Below, in pieces: positions 33,998-43,474 of a stretch of DNA of 49,126 nucleotides. This stretch comes from a virus, in the IMG/VR virus record IMGVR_UViG_3300044733_004818, positions 1-49,126 of that record; one strand, given 5' to 3'. Under the pieces are notes generated by a model. It made no database searches. It worked only from the letters and a program-made list of their open reading frames with translations, and had not been told where the DNA came from. Position 1 is the stretch's first letter. Each line of letters begins with the position of its first letter. A program made the position numbers and the translations under genes.

Positions 33998-35818
33998 ATG
34001 GCAATTTATACACCAGATGTTAAAATGTACTATGGATCATTAGATGCGGACCACAGATTAATACCATGTCCCGATATTTCTATCAGTACAGAATTTCAAT
34101 ATAGTAATGATACTATTATTGGATATACCTATGTCATTAATTTCAATGGAGTAGTCACAGGTCTAGACTTAAGAGATACTGATTATGGAGAAGAATATCC
34201 GGAACCTAGCGAATACGGTATGGGCTCTGTAGCAGATCATATTCATAAATTAAGACGTATTTTAAGCCAAAATGGTAATATGCTGCAAATTGTTGATGGG
34301 GCTAGTAACGCTCATATTCTTAAGGCCAGAGGCGGAATATTACGATCTTTAGAATTTAATGAATCTAATAATAATTGGTATCATTTTGCTAATTTTACAG
34401 CATCTATTGAATTTAATTCTATTGATTTTATGTCCGCAGTAGATACTTGCGGAGCTTCATTTTTAGATGCTTCTACTTTCAGTACTGATGGTATTCTAGA
34501 TATCAATAAGTTTAAAGTTAAAACATTTAATGATAGTTGGTCTTTTAGCTTCAATGAAAATGAATCATATGCTAGAGTACAAAGTATTGATAATAATAAC
34601 AATCTAAATTTGAATAATGTAAGTTTTAATATACAATATAATATTAATGCAGTAGGCAAAAATTATTATACTTACACCGAGGGCGGCTCCACTTCCGAGA
34701 ATACCAAATTATTACCAGCATGGGAACAAGCTAAAAATTTTGTTCAATACAGATTATATCATCAGGTAACAAATCTGATCAATAGTGTCTTAAAAAATAG
34801 CTATCCCCCTTCTGGATGTTTTAGTACTGATGGACTAGATAATTTACATGAACCAGGAGGATTTGAGGATGGCCTATTGTCTTCACTAAGTGATGCCATA
34901 TACAAAATCTATAATGAAAAAATAACATGCGATGTTTCAGAGTCAGAGGGCTCATTTTCTGCAACATATTCTGCTATTATTAGCACAACTCTTGGTAATA
35001 ATAATTGGTCTGATAATGCGTCTGTTCATACCGTCAGTAAATCTATAAATACAACAAACACTCCAGAAGGCAAAACAACTACTACCATTTCACTTAATGG
35101 TAAAATTCAGGGTTTGATTGAGGGTGGTTTAATTAGAGTTCCAGGACCGCTAACCTTACCAGAAACTGGTACTATTCTAATATCTAATGGAAGTAGTCAA
35201 AGTGCTTATGATAATGCTAAAATAGTTTTGGATAAAATTTATAATCCTAATGACTATAATGCTGGTATGGGTACCACCGGTAAAAAAGATCTAAAAACAA
35301 ATTATAAAGCAGTTTTGGGTATTACGATGGATGCTCTTGGTGTTTCTCCAAGTCCTGATGATCAGGTTCCAGACCCACCACACCCACTATCATTAAATTT
35401 TACACACGATTATGTTGGTGGTAATATAGGCTATACAGCTGAATATAATAGTGATAATATTTGTGGTAAAAAATATGCACAAATATCAATACAAACTAAT
35501 AACCCTAATAAAATAATTGCTACTTTTAATATACCAAATAGCAATTCTTGCCCGATTATACAAGAATTAGGTACATTTACAGCTAAACGTGTGGCTATTA
35601 CTATACAAGGTACAGATAATAGTGATATTGGACAACCATCTGGTATTGATTTACCATCATTAATACAGTGTAATTCTTGTTATGATGAAGGTTACTTCCC
35701 GATAGGACTACCTGTTGGTGATTATATATTAACACAAAAACAGTATACTAATAATCCAATTGATGGTTCTTATACTATTAATTTGGGGTATATATGTAGT
35801 ACTGGATGTGATATTTAA
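33998..35818 (+). CDS. Tail protein, second of a tandem paralogous pair
   Basis: The 606-residue product starts MAIYTPDVKMYYGSLDADHR; AGAGGA lies before the ATG, two bases after the previous stop. Matching landmarks are 'DHRLIPCPDISISTEFQYSN', 'GYTYVINFNG', 'FNDSWSFSFNE', 'PAWEQAKNFVQYRLYHQ', 'IYNEKITCDVSESEGSFSAT', 'ISLNGKIQGLIEGG' and 'NPIDGSYTINLGYICSTG'. A hetero-oligomeric distal tail ring or stacked rings is a possible role. Divergence is substantial, so the duplication is old. Confidence 0.65.
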   Translation: MAIYTPDVKMYYGSLDADHRLIPCPDISISTEFQYSNDTIIGYTYVINFNGVVTGLDLRDTDYGEEYPEPSEYGMGSVADHIHKLRRILSQNGNMLQIVDGASNAHILKARGGILRSLEFNESNNNWYHFANFTASIEFNSIDFMSAVDTCGASFLDASTFSTDGILDINKFKVKTFNDSWSFSFNENESYARVQSIDNNNNLNLNNVSFNIQYNINAVGKNYYTYTEGGSTSENTKLLPAWEQAKNFVQYRLYHQVTNLINSVLKNSYPPSGCFSTDGLDNLHEPGGFEDGLLSSLSDAIYKIYNEKITCDVSESEGSFSATYSAIISTTLGNNNWSDNASVHTVSKSINTTNTPEGKTTTTISLNGKIQGLIEGGLIRVPGPLTLPETGTILISNGSSQSAYDNAKIVLDKIYNPNDYNAGMGTTGKKDLKTNYKAVLGITMDALGVSPSPDDQVPDPPHPLSLNFTHDYVGGNIGYTAEYNSDNICGKKYAQISIQTNNPNKIIATFNIPNSNSCPIIQELGTFTAKRVAITIQGTDNSDIGQPSGIDLPSLIQCNSCYDEGYFPIGLPVGDYILTQKQYTNNPIDGSYTINLGYICSTGCDI

Positions 35819-35829
35819 GGATAAGGAAT

Positions 35830-37461
35830 ATGACAGATATAATAACAGAGCCAATTAAGTTTCTAGGTGCAACGGTATTATCATTTAATACTAGTTTAGG
35901 ATTAGGATCAGCACAAGAAAGTAGTCTGAATGTTGATTTGATAGAAGACTGTGAAAGTGGAGATTTATTTTTACCAAAAGAAAATCTTATTGAAGTAGGT
36001 GCTCCAGTATATTTTTCTACTTGTATGAGTAGCCAAGGTTATAGCGACTGTTTTAATTTTGGTGGAGTTTTAACTAATTGGACAGAAACACAAGGAGGAT
36101 CTGGTAAAACCTATAATGTCAAAGTTGTAGACCCCAGACAGCTTTTAGAAAATGCTATCGTAATTATAGATTCATATGTAGGTAATCCTGTACAGGCATC
36201 AAACTATTTTAATATCTATGCAGCATATGAAAGAGAAATTCTAGATGGAAACTGCCAAGTATTTGGTTCTTCTTGGTCAACAGAACGAGGTACTCCATAC
36301 TTCATGATTCTGAATAAACTCAAACAAATGAATCCTACTATCTGTTCACCAACTGGATATAATTATACTATTGATTTTAATAGTTTTCCACAAAACGTAC
36401 CAGAGTATTATAGAGTACCCGGACCAAGTATTACTATATTACAACTATTGCAAGATATATGTAATGTATTAGGATTAGAGTTTTATGTAAAGTTATTGTC
36501 TGGAAATGTGATTACAATTGGTACTATTGATATGAAAATAGCTCCTGAAAGCTTTGAGACTATTTCTAGTCCTGATGGTATTTTTAATGGTATTGCTACA
36601 GAGTTAAGTTATGGTGAAGAGTTGCGTAATGAAAAAACAAAAGCATTATTATTTGGAGAAAAACAACACTATCTTTCACCGGTTAATAAGTTCAATTTTT
36701 ACTTTGGAGAAGAATGGGACGGTAATGAGTTTATACCAATAGTGCCTCATGCGTGGTCAGAATGTTATGGTTTTTGGATTAAAAAACGCATTAAGGAACT
36801 AAATTTAACACTGAATAAACCACTACCAAATAATGGTCCATTTACTATTAGCGAACACGATATTAGAGGTGCTATGGCATCTTATGACGTATGGTTTATG
36901 AGAGTAGCCAATGATAAAATTAAAGGCGGCCTTAATGAAGCTGTCAGACTCAACTATAATCTAGATGATGAGGGTGTGCGTAGGGTATTTAATGAAATAA
37001 TGCAAGATCCAAATATAGATGCTATTACTAGATATAAAGCTTTGGCCGACGTTATTAATGGTCCATTTAAGGGAAAAAATCTGGCGGATTTAATAGTTAA
37101 TGACTTACAGGCGATACACGCATTTGTTCAAAATCTTGGAACAACATATTATGGTAAACAGTTTTTTACCAAGTTAAATGAAAAAATTTGTTATTATCGT
37201 GGAGAAAAATTTCAAGAAAAAATATTTAGTTCTGATCCTACTAATGCTGGTGGGTGGGTTGATTATGGAGTTCCAGTATTAGGCTTAGGTGATCCGGATT
37301 TGGGTACTTTTAGAGAAACAGATGATCGTATAGGCGCATTTGCTATTTTTGTTGCTAAAGAACAAGAAGTTCCTCCAGAAGTAAAAGACCAGGAAAATCA
37401 ATACGGAGAAGACTCTTGGTCTGACAATAACTATGGGCCTGAAGGTCCTGTACCTAACTAA
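35830..37461 (+). CDS. Probable tail hub protein
   Basis: The 543-residue product starts MTDIITEPIKFLGATVLSFN after AAGGA. An N-terminal beta domain ('FGGVLTNWTETQGGSGKTYN', 'VKVVDPRQLLENAIVII') is followed by 'PGPSITILQLLQDICNVLGL', a pattern seen in hub proteins of the T4 gp27/siphophage tail-tip type, where a helix of this kind follows the tube-like domain. The C-terminus is acidic. Its place after the distal tail pair and before the large tail-tip protein supports a central hub role. Confidence 0.6.
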   Translation: MTDIITEPIKFLGATVLSFNTSLGLGSAQESSLNVDLIEDCESGDLFLPKENLIEVGAPVYFSTCMSSQGYSDCFNFGGVLTNWTETQGGSGKTYNVKVVDPRQLLENAIVIIDSYVGNPVQASNYFNIYAAYEREILDGNCQVFGSSWSTERGTPYFMILNKLKQMNPTICSPTGYNYTIDFNSFPQNVPEYYRVPGPSITILQLLQDICNVLGLEFYVKLLSGNVITIGTIDMKIAPESFETISSPDGIFNGIATELSYGEELRNEKTKALLFGEKQHYLSPVNKFNFYFGEEWDGNEFIPIVPHAWSECYGFWIKKRIKELNLTLNKPLPNNGPFTISEHDIRGAMASYDVWFMRVANDKIKGGLNEAVRLNYNLDDEGVRRVFNEIMQDPNIDAITRYKALADVINGPFKGKNLADLIVNDLQAIHAFVQNLGTTYYGKQFFTKLNEKICYYRGEKFQEKIFSSDPTNAGGWVDYGVPVLGLGDPDLGTFRETDDRIGAFAIFVAKEQEVPPEVKDQENQYGEDSWSDNNYGPEGPVPN

Positions 37462-37477
37462 TGGAGCATGAATAATT

Positions 37478-40231
37478 ATGGCCGGTATAGATGATTGTGG
37501 TAATTTAGATATCTCTGAAATGTCTTATGATAATATTGTTGTCATAGGAAAAAATGTATGGGTTAAGGCAGAGGTTGAAGAAAAAATCTTTATTTACCAA
37601 ACTCCGGGAGGTGGAGTACCAGCGCCATATGTGGTTATAAAATTTGATGCTCCGTGTTTGGCAAAAATTTGTGATGATCAGCAAAAAATTCCACAGGGTA
37701 TTTTATTTGGTATGGATATGCTTGGCTTGGCAGATGACTGTGGTAATGGAGAAGGCAATAATGAGAATCCTGAATCAGAAACAATTACCACAGAGGATGG
37801 TAATACCAAAGCAGCAGTTACAGTTCGCTCTAGCGTTACCGATAATGACGAAAAAAAACAGAAATTACAAAAAGCTGCTACTGCTGTAGATCTTAGATCA
37901 ATTAATAATTTAGGTTTTCAAGCAACAGCGGTTATACCAATAGCTGCTGTTGTACCAATGAGAAGCAATATTAAAACATATGGCCCTTATGCATCTTCTA
38001 ATTTTGGCAATAGTTGTGGCGGAACACAAGTAGAAACCAATACAGAATTATGTCCTTGGGTTTTTGGTTCTGTTGATGGCATGAATGCGGCCGGAGCCTC
38101 TATTGTAGAGTCTATGGCAATAGGATTAGTTAAAGCGGAAACTGGCAGTGTCACAATACCGGGATTGCCCATTCCGCAATTAAGTTCCTTAGGTGTCGCA
38201 TTAAATAGTGTTGGACCGACACTATCTGCACTAAATTTTAATTTTAGTAGTAATGGTATAACAACCACCTATGAATTTAGAACTTTTACTCCTAAATTTG
38301 GATCTTTAAATAGACATCTTATAGATCGTATTAAAGATATTAATCGCAATAGAACAGAACAGATCAGATTTTTAAGAAATCAAGCTGCTGTTTCTAATAA
38401 AATTGCTAGAAAAATAGCCAGATTTAATCAGCGATTTCCACCACGAGCAGCCCCTCCTCCACAACAAGGAAGAACACTACAAAGACTATTAGTATCAGAA
38501 ATTTATACTTGGCAAAAAGATGGTCAAAGAACTTCTGTTGGTATTGATGTTTTACCTAAAAGTGTAGGTGAAATGACATATGACTATGAGAAAAAAGCAT
38601 ACATGAGTTTGGATGGACTATTTGGTCCTGTATCTTTAGGTGGAGATGGCGGGCTTCCAAGATATGCGAGCTTCGATCCAGAGAGCCACAAAGCCTCACC
38701 TATTGCACCACAACCTCCATTTACCGTGAGTGGAGATTGTAGCGGAAAAGAATTTAAACACGAACAATATAATACAGAAATTACTCAAAAGTATAATAAT
38801 CCAGTAACTAGTAAATTTGGAGATAATGAGCATCATCACAGAGGCCCAGGAGATGGCCATGTTATTGGTTCTATAGGTAGAGAAAAAGAATTACCAGATA
38901 AAGGTATTGATACAAATTTATATAGATTAGATAATCCAGAAAGATACTCTCAAGATTATAGATTTCTAGGAATGAGAGGGCCTATTGTTCTTCATAGCTG
39001 GGGTTATGATTTAGATGGAAAACCCATACCTAATGAAGCTGATACCGTTGATAGTGCTAAAGAGGGCGTTTTTAAGAAAACTGAATTAAAAGATAAATTT
39101 TTGAAAGATTGGTTAAGAAAGCCAGCAACATGGCCAGCAGCCCCTATAGATTTAAGATTTGATAGAGAGCGCGGATTATGGGTTAGTCCTCAGTCTTATC
39201 GTATAGTTGTTGCTAAAATTATCAAAAAGGTTGATGCTTTTGGCGAAGGTAAGGGTGTTATTATACCTTATGGTAAAAAATTATTTGATAAAGAAGGAAC
39301 AACAATCGATCCAGAGATCGAAAAGAAATGTGAAACGACAGTAGATGAAAAAACATACGAATGGATATTAGTCAATGTTGGAGAATGCCAACCTGATCAA
39401 TGGTATTGTTTTACTAATGGAGAAGATGAATTTGGAAATCTCTTATTTCGTTGTCTTAATAGTGGCGATCCTGCTTTTCCAGGAGTAGAGAATGCTGTTA
39501 GTGGACCATATAATAGTGAGGCCGAGTGTCCTTGTACACCATCTAGTAGTAGTAGTAGTCAAAATGATTGTCCTGGTGGCATAGAGGTTATTACCGGATT
39601 AAGCTTAACTGAAAATGGATTGGTAGCGACCAGAAAACGTATCAAGGTATTGTGCGAAACAGATATACCTTCAATAACAATATCAACCATCGAGTGCAGC
39701 GGAACTTCTAGTTCGTCTTCATCTTCGTCATCAAGCAGCGAATCTAGTTCATCATCATCATCATCTTCGTCATCAAGCAGCTCTTCTAGTTCATCGTCGT
39801 CATCAAGTAGTAGTTCTAGTTCATCCTCTTCCAGTGATAGTTCGTCATCTAGTAGTGATCAATACAAAGCAGAAGTGATGATCAAGGTCGTTGATCGTAT
39901 TGGTAGATGTCATAATGCCGGAGAATTAGTATATGCTTATTTTGATACTTTAACAGAAAAATATATTGTATTAGATAAACATCCTCAGCCTACTACTCCA
40001 ACAATTTATGGTCTTTATTATCAGTATGAAGGAGCTATAACACCAACTTCAGCATACGGATTTATGGTGGTAGAATATTCAGCCGGATTAGAATGTGAAT
40101 CGGAAAAGGCGGTAACGGTATTTAATAAGATGGGACTACCTACTTCCGCTACAGATACTAATGGTTGTCCAGCAGTTGCTATAAGAATGGAAAAATTTAG
40201 TGATGATAAATTACCACCTAATCTACCGTGA
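37478..40231 (+). CDS. Large tail-tip protein with poly-Ser linker
   Basis: The 917-residue product has an N-terminal virion-binding half with 'RGPIVLHSWGYDLDGKPIPN' and 'LRFDRERGLWVSPQSYRIVV', which I recall from conserved tail proteins of marine phages. A Cys-rich part follows (from about 635: 'GECQPDQWYC', 'ECPCTPSSSSS'), then a beta module ('VITGLSLTENGLVATRKRIK') like those in the protein at 10735. A 50-codon tract (39707-39856) with 48 Ser precedes a C-terminal ~125-residue domain that is the likely exposed tip. It may bind the receptor. GGAG is 11 bases upstream, a weak start. Confidence 0.7.
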   Translation: MAGIDDCGNLDISEMSYDNIVVIGKNVWVKAEVEEKIFIYQTPGGGVPAPYVVIKFDAPCLAKICDDQQKIPQGILFGMDMLGLADDCGNGEGNNENPESETITTEDGNTKAAVTVRSSVTDNDEKKQKLQKAATAVDLRSINNLGFQATAVIPIAAVVPMRSNIKTYGPYASSNFGNSCGGTQVETNTELCPWVFGSVDGMNAAGASIVESMAIGLVKAETGSVTIPGLPIPQLSSLGVALNSVGPTLSALNFNFSSNGITTTYEFRTFTPKFGSLNRHLIDRIKDINRNRTEQIRFLRNQAAVSNKIARKIARFNQRFPPRAAPPPQQGRTLQRLLVSEIYTWQKDGQRTSVGIDVLPKSVGEMTYDYEKKAYMSLDGLFGPVSLGGDGGLPRYASFDPESHKASPIAPQPPFTVSGDCSGKEFKHEQYNTEITQKYNNPVTSKFGDNEHHHRGPGDGHVIGSIGREKELPDKGIDTNLYRLDNPERYSQDYRFLGMRGPIVLHSWGYDLDGKPIPNEADTVDSAKEGVFKKTELKDKFLKDWLRKPATWPAAPIDLRFDRERGLWVSPQSYRIVVAKIIKKVDAFGEGKGVIIPYGKKLFDKEGTTIDPEIEKKCETTVDEKTYEWILVNVGECQPDQWYCFTNGEDEFGNLLFRCLNSGDPAFPGVENAVSGPYNSEAECPCTPSSSSSSQNDCPGGIEVITGLSLTENGLVATRKRIKVLCETDIPSITISTIECSGTSSSSSSSSSSSESSSSSSSSSSSSSSSSSSSSSSSSSSSSSSSDSSSSSSDQYKAEVMIKVVDRIGRCHNAGELVYAYFDTLTEKYIVLDKHPQPTTPTIYGLYYQYEGAITPTSAYGFMVVEYSAGLECESEKAVTVFNKMGLPTSATDTNGCPAVAIRMEKFSDDKLPPNLP
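39707..39856 (+). repeat. Poly-serine coding tract
   Basis: Fifty codons encode 48 Ser plus one Glu and one Asp. Both Ser codon families are used (33 TCN, 15 AGY) in a mixed order, so this is not simple triplet slippage, although TCTTCGTCATCAAGCAGC occurs twice, 42 bases apart (39722 and 39764). It links two domains of the tail-tip protein. Confidence 0.95.
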
Positions 40232-40247
40232 TCAAATGGTTTAAACT

Positions 40248-40934
40248 ATGAGTATATGTCCATCTAACACACCAACACCATCAAGATCAGTATCAAATAC
40301 TCCTGGTCCAACTAAAACCGGAACCAGAACGCCTACACCATTACCATCTAACACTCCGGCAGTAACACAAACTCCCACAAATACTAGGCCACCATTTCCG
40401 TCTAATACTCCATTAAATAATTTTTTAACACCTATTTTTGTATCAGATACTCCTGTATCTACACCAGGATTATCAGCTTCTCCTTCTGCAACTCCAGCAA
40501 TTACTGCTACTAAAACCAATACTCCAACACCAGCAAGTAGCCAACCCCCAAGCGCATCATTAACTCCTACTATTACTGTTACTAAATCACCAACAAATAC
40601 TAGAACTGTTAGTAAATCAATGCAGCCTAGTGTTAGTTTATCGTTGTCTAAAAGTGCCACCAGTTCACCAACACCAACTCGGACGGTTACTAAGACCCAA
40701 ACACAAACAGCTACAAGAACACCAACACAAACGAGTACCAGAACGCCAGGTTTACCAGGGTTTAGTCAAACTCCAACACCAACACCAACACTAACCAACG
40801 CAATAACACCAACACCAACTCTTACACCATTAGAATCTCCTACTCCTACGACCACTCCTCCTCCATCAAACTCAGGAACTCCAGCTAATAGTCCTACTAG
40901 AACACCTACACCAACTAATTCTAAGTGTCCATAA
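40248..40934 (+). CDS. Mucin-like Thr/Pro/Ser-rich protein
   Basis: The 228-residue product is low-complexity through nearly its whole length: more than half of the residues are Thr, Pro or Ser, in motifs such as 'NTPTP', 'TRTPTPLP' and 'TQTPTNT'. There are only two Cys, C4 in SICPS and C227 in NSKCP, one at each end. It has no signal peptide or transmembrane segment. It resembles the linker in the protein at 10735 but here forms an entire gene. Such a chain would be extended and a good O-glycosylation acceptor, and glycosyltransferase genes follow immediately. No strong Shine-Dalgarno site is seen before ATG 40248. A reading frame on the other strand is an artefact of the repeats. Confidence 0.7.
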   Translation: MSICPSNTPTPSRSVSNTPGPTKTGTRTPTPLPSNTPAVTQTPTNTRPPFPSNTPLNNFLTPIFVSDTPVSTPGLSASPSATPAITATKTNTPTPASSQPPSASLTPTITVTKSPTNTRTVSKSMQPSVSLSLSKSATSSPTPTRTVTKTQTQTATRTPTQTSTRTPGLPGFSQTPTPTPTLTNAITPTPTLTPLESPTPTTTPPPSNSGTPANSPTRTPTPTNSKCP

Positions 40935-40950
40935 TTTAATTATATAATAT

Positions 40951-41850
40951 ATGAAAATTAATCCATCTAATATTTTTACGCCTTGGGGATGGTCAAAAGA
41001 TATAGTTGAGCTATTATGGGATTATAATATACCTTATCAAGATAATTATGAAATTAATAAATATATTAATAAAGTACAAGAAGACATACATTATCAATGT
41101 GTAATATTTGCTTTATTTGAAAATAATAATCTATTAGTCATAGATTGCTGCGATGCCTCAGATTGGGAAATTAAAATTAATTATCATAAACATATTTATT
41201 TAAAATTACAATATAATCCTAATTATCACTACACTAATAGAGTATTTCCATTCACATATTTACCATATAATCCTAAAAATTTTGCAAAAAATATATACAA
41301 TCTACAACAAAATTATAGCAATACACCACATGATTTAATAACATATGGTAGATGGATTGCGGTATCTTTAGAAAGATACAATTTAGCCAAAAAAATGAGA
41401 TCTATTGGTATTAATTATGGTGGTGAATATTGTCTAGTTAAAGAAGGACAGGGCTACGACGATCATGCAGCAATAGGAGTATTAGATCCATTTGCTCCAA
41501 GACACAGATTATCTTTTGATGAATATATGCAATGGGTTAATAGATCAAAATCTGTTTTGGATTGTAGAGGTTTTGGAGAATTTACACATAGAATGATAGA
41601 ATCTTTTGGAATAAAAGTACCCCTGATCAGACCTAGAATGCAAAATATAACATTTGATCCCTTAATACCGAACACACATTATATTGATTGTGGTCCTAAT
41701 GGAGATAATTTAGAAAATGCTTTAAATATATTATCTAATAATAAAATAACCCTAGAATTAATTAATAATGCCTATGAATGGTATAATAATAATTCAACTC
41801 CAGAAGCTTTAAAAAATAGAATATCATATTTTATAGAAATGTTACTTTAG
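40951..41850 (+). CDS. GT-B-like glycosyltransferase (exostosin-like C-terminus)
   Basis: The 299-residue product starts MKINPSNIFTPWGWSKDIVE. The C-terminal half (200-250) reads 'DCRGFGEFTHRMIESFGIKV', 'PLIRPRM', 'DPLIPNTHYIDC', matching 'GGTEICNRDIECFAIGVPV', 'IRPYLD', 'DPLIPNYHYISC' in the protein at 43471. The 'G-x-x-E-x-x-R-x-I-E' motif followed by 'P-x-I-R-P' is a GT-B nucleotide-sugar site layout, exostosin-like. The N-terminal half is divergent. It follows the mucin-like gene and overlaps the oppositely directed gene at 41842 by 9 bases. No Shine-Dalgarno site is evident. Confidence 0.6.
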   Translation: MKINPSNIFTPWGWSKDIVELLWDYNIPYQDNYEINKYINKVQEDIHYQCVIFALFENNNLLVIDCCDASDWEIKINYHKHIYLKLQYNPNYHYTNRVFPFTYLPYNPKNFAKNIYNLQQNYSNTPHDLITYGRWIAVSLERYNLAKKMRSIGINYGGEYCLVKEGQGYDDHAAIGVLDPFAPRHRLSFDEYMQWVNRSKSVLDCRGFGEFTHRMIESFGIKVPLIRPRMQNITFDPLIPNTHYIDCGPNGDNLENALNILSNNKITLELINNAYEWYNNNSTPEALKNRISYFIEMLL

Positions 41851-42870
41851 TATATTTAACCATGGTTTTATACACTGAATACTATTAGATATATTATTTA
41901 CTAAATGATTATATGCATTATCTATTATTTTTTTTCTGAAAGACTCATCAAAAGCGAGTTGACTTGCTCTATAACTCATCTCATCTGAACTGTCGCATAA
42001 AAATCCTGTTTCTCCATTAATTATTAATTCTGGCAAAGCATAATGATTTTCTGTTATTATAGGTATGCCTGTAGCATAACATTCTGGTACTATACGACAA
42101 TAACTTTCTCTACTACCCCCAGTTTTATGTATTAAACAATGTAATCTATCATAACATTCTTTAACAGGAATTGCTCCGGCACTCCATGTTTGCCAATCCA
42201 AACCAACAGGCGCGCTGCCACACTTTCTAAATGCGTTTTCTCCAAAGCCCAATATAAAAGTTTTAGTTGGTAGCGGGGAACTCACTTTATAAAAAATATT
42301 CCACATATCACTAGAAAACTTAGACCCATCATCTCTTGAAATCCTACCCATACAAAAATAGTCTTTGGGTATTCTATAATTAAATGCTAAATTTTGTGAT
42401 ATATTTTTTGGATTAAAATATGGTTTATAACCATCGAATTCCTGAACTGTCGAATCTGTTCTACTTTGGATGGCTGACAACAATAGTTTTTTTTGATACT
42501 CAGATACAAATCCATAATAATCAATCCATTTATTTTTTATGGCTATAATTTCATTGTCAAATAACCAGGTCATACAATTAAACCAAATAATCATTTTAGG
42601 CTTACCATATTCCATAATCTCTGGTAATTTTTTTAAAAATTCTCCGTTACAAAAAGACACCACAATCTTATCTTTAAATATATCCTTTGTATACGGTATA
42701 GTTTTACACCCTCTACTATCGCATAGTTTTCTCATTTTATTATCGCATCCAAACATAGGAACCAAATTTATATCAACGCTATATTCTCTCCACAAATCAA
42801 TATTATGATCCAACTCAGTATCTGCACCACCGACAAATGATGGATATCCTGCAACCCATATTTCATTCAT
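41842..42870 (-). CDS. GT4-type glycosyltransferase
   Basis: The 342-residue GT-B enzyme starts with 'WVAGYPSFVGGADTELDHN' (Gly-rich acceptor loop, 5-23). It continues with 'DYFCMGRISRDDGSKFSSDM' (170-189), and then the family signature 'SRESYCRIVPECYATGIPII' (253-272) and 'ALPELIINGETGFLC' (278-292). The E/x7/E-type motif binds the nucleotide sugar. It is the last gene of the leftward operon; its stop overlaps the end of the rightward gene at 40951. It overlaps the methyltransferase gene upstream by 8 bases. The sugar is unknown. Confidence 0.8.
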   Translation of the reverse strand: MNEIWVAGYPSFVGGADTELDHNIDLWREYSVDINLVPMFGCDNKMRKLCDSRGCKTIPYTKDIFKDKIVVSFCNGEFLKKLPEIMEYGKPKMIIWFNCMTWLFDNEIIAIKNKWIDYYGFVSEYQKKLLLSAIQSRTDSTVQEFDGYKPYFNPKNISQNLAFNYRIPKDYFCMGRISRDDGSKFSSDMWNIFYKVSSPLPTKTFILGFGENAFRKCGSAPVGLDWQTWSAGAIPVKECYDRLHCLIHKTGGSRESYCRIVPECYATGIPIITENHYALPELIINGETGFLCDSSDEMSYRASQLAFDESFRKKIIDNAYNHLVNNISNSIQCIKPWLNILK

Positions 42871-43474
42871 GCTTTAATCTCGACAACCATGCTATATTAA
42901 TAAGTAGTTCTTGTTTTAAACTATATAGATTATATTTTTTTGTAGATATTTCTATATCACTATCTTTGATCTCATGCCAATTCCAAATTTTATCTTTCAT
43001 ATATTTTTCAAAATATACTTGATCTGGAGCATAGTCGTGCGCCATTATAATATCGCCGATTTTTAATAGTGGAGCTAATATATTATATTCACATTTTTTA
43101 CATCCGCCATCGCACAATATTAATGTTATCCCATCTTGTTGTATAAAAGATACCAGTTCTTCTTTGGCTTCATCATTAATAAAAGTATTTTGTTCATAAT
43201 CAAATAGATTTTTAGTTTGTACGTTAACATTTCGATTCTTGACTAGTGGTTTCAAAAATTCTTGATCATTTATATCGTATGTTAGTATGGGGTTGTTGTG
43301 TAATCCTAATTCATCCATAATATCTCTTAAACACAAGGTTAATCCCCCATGAAAAGTACCAATTTCTAATATTCGTGCTGGTTTAACTTCTGATAAAAAC
43401 TCCTTAAATACTCTAGGAGTATCAGGATGTTGACTCATAAACAAATATCCATAAGCAAAACCACCATTAATCAT
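42863..43474 (-). CDS. SAM-dependent methyltransferase (CmcI/MT24-like)
   Basis: The 203-residue class I methyltransferase carries the SAM-binding motif I 'ARILEIGTFHGGLTLCL' (33-49, E37 and the G-x-x-x-G-G loop). D66 is likely in 'PILTYDIND', and 'ITLILCDGGCKKCEYNILAP' plus 'DIIMAHDYAPD' follow. This is the pattern of cephalosporin-hydroxylase/rhamnosyl O-methyltransferase-like enzymes that often sit in glycan clusters. It probably methylates a sugar added by the neighbouring transferases. The start overlaps the upstream stop in ATGA. Confidence 0.8.
   Translation of the reverse strand: MINGGFAYGYLFMSQHPDTPRVFKEFLSEVKPARILEIGTFHGGLTLCLRDIMDELGLHNNPILTYDINDQEFLKPLVKNRNVNVQTKNLFDYEQNTFINDEAKEELVSFIQQDGITLILCDGGCKKCEYNILAPLLKIGDIIMAHDYAPDQVYFEKYMKDKIWNWHEIKDSDIEISTKKYNLYSLKQELLINIAWLSRLKHE

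Noticed and set aside
40241-40660. Leftward 139-residue Gly/Val-rich reading frame opposite the mucin-like gene
   Set aside because: It is the complement of a Thr/Pro-rich repeat (ACA/CCA codons read as TGT/TGG/GTT/GGT), has no ribosome-binding site and no known fold; the plus-strand frame is in operon context.
40943-40950. TATAATAT just before ATG 40951 as promoter
   Set aside because: Transcription would start at or after the start codon; it is more likely chance in AT-rich sequence.
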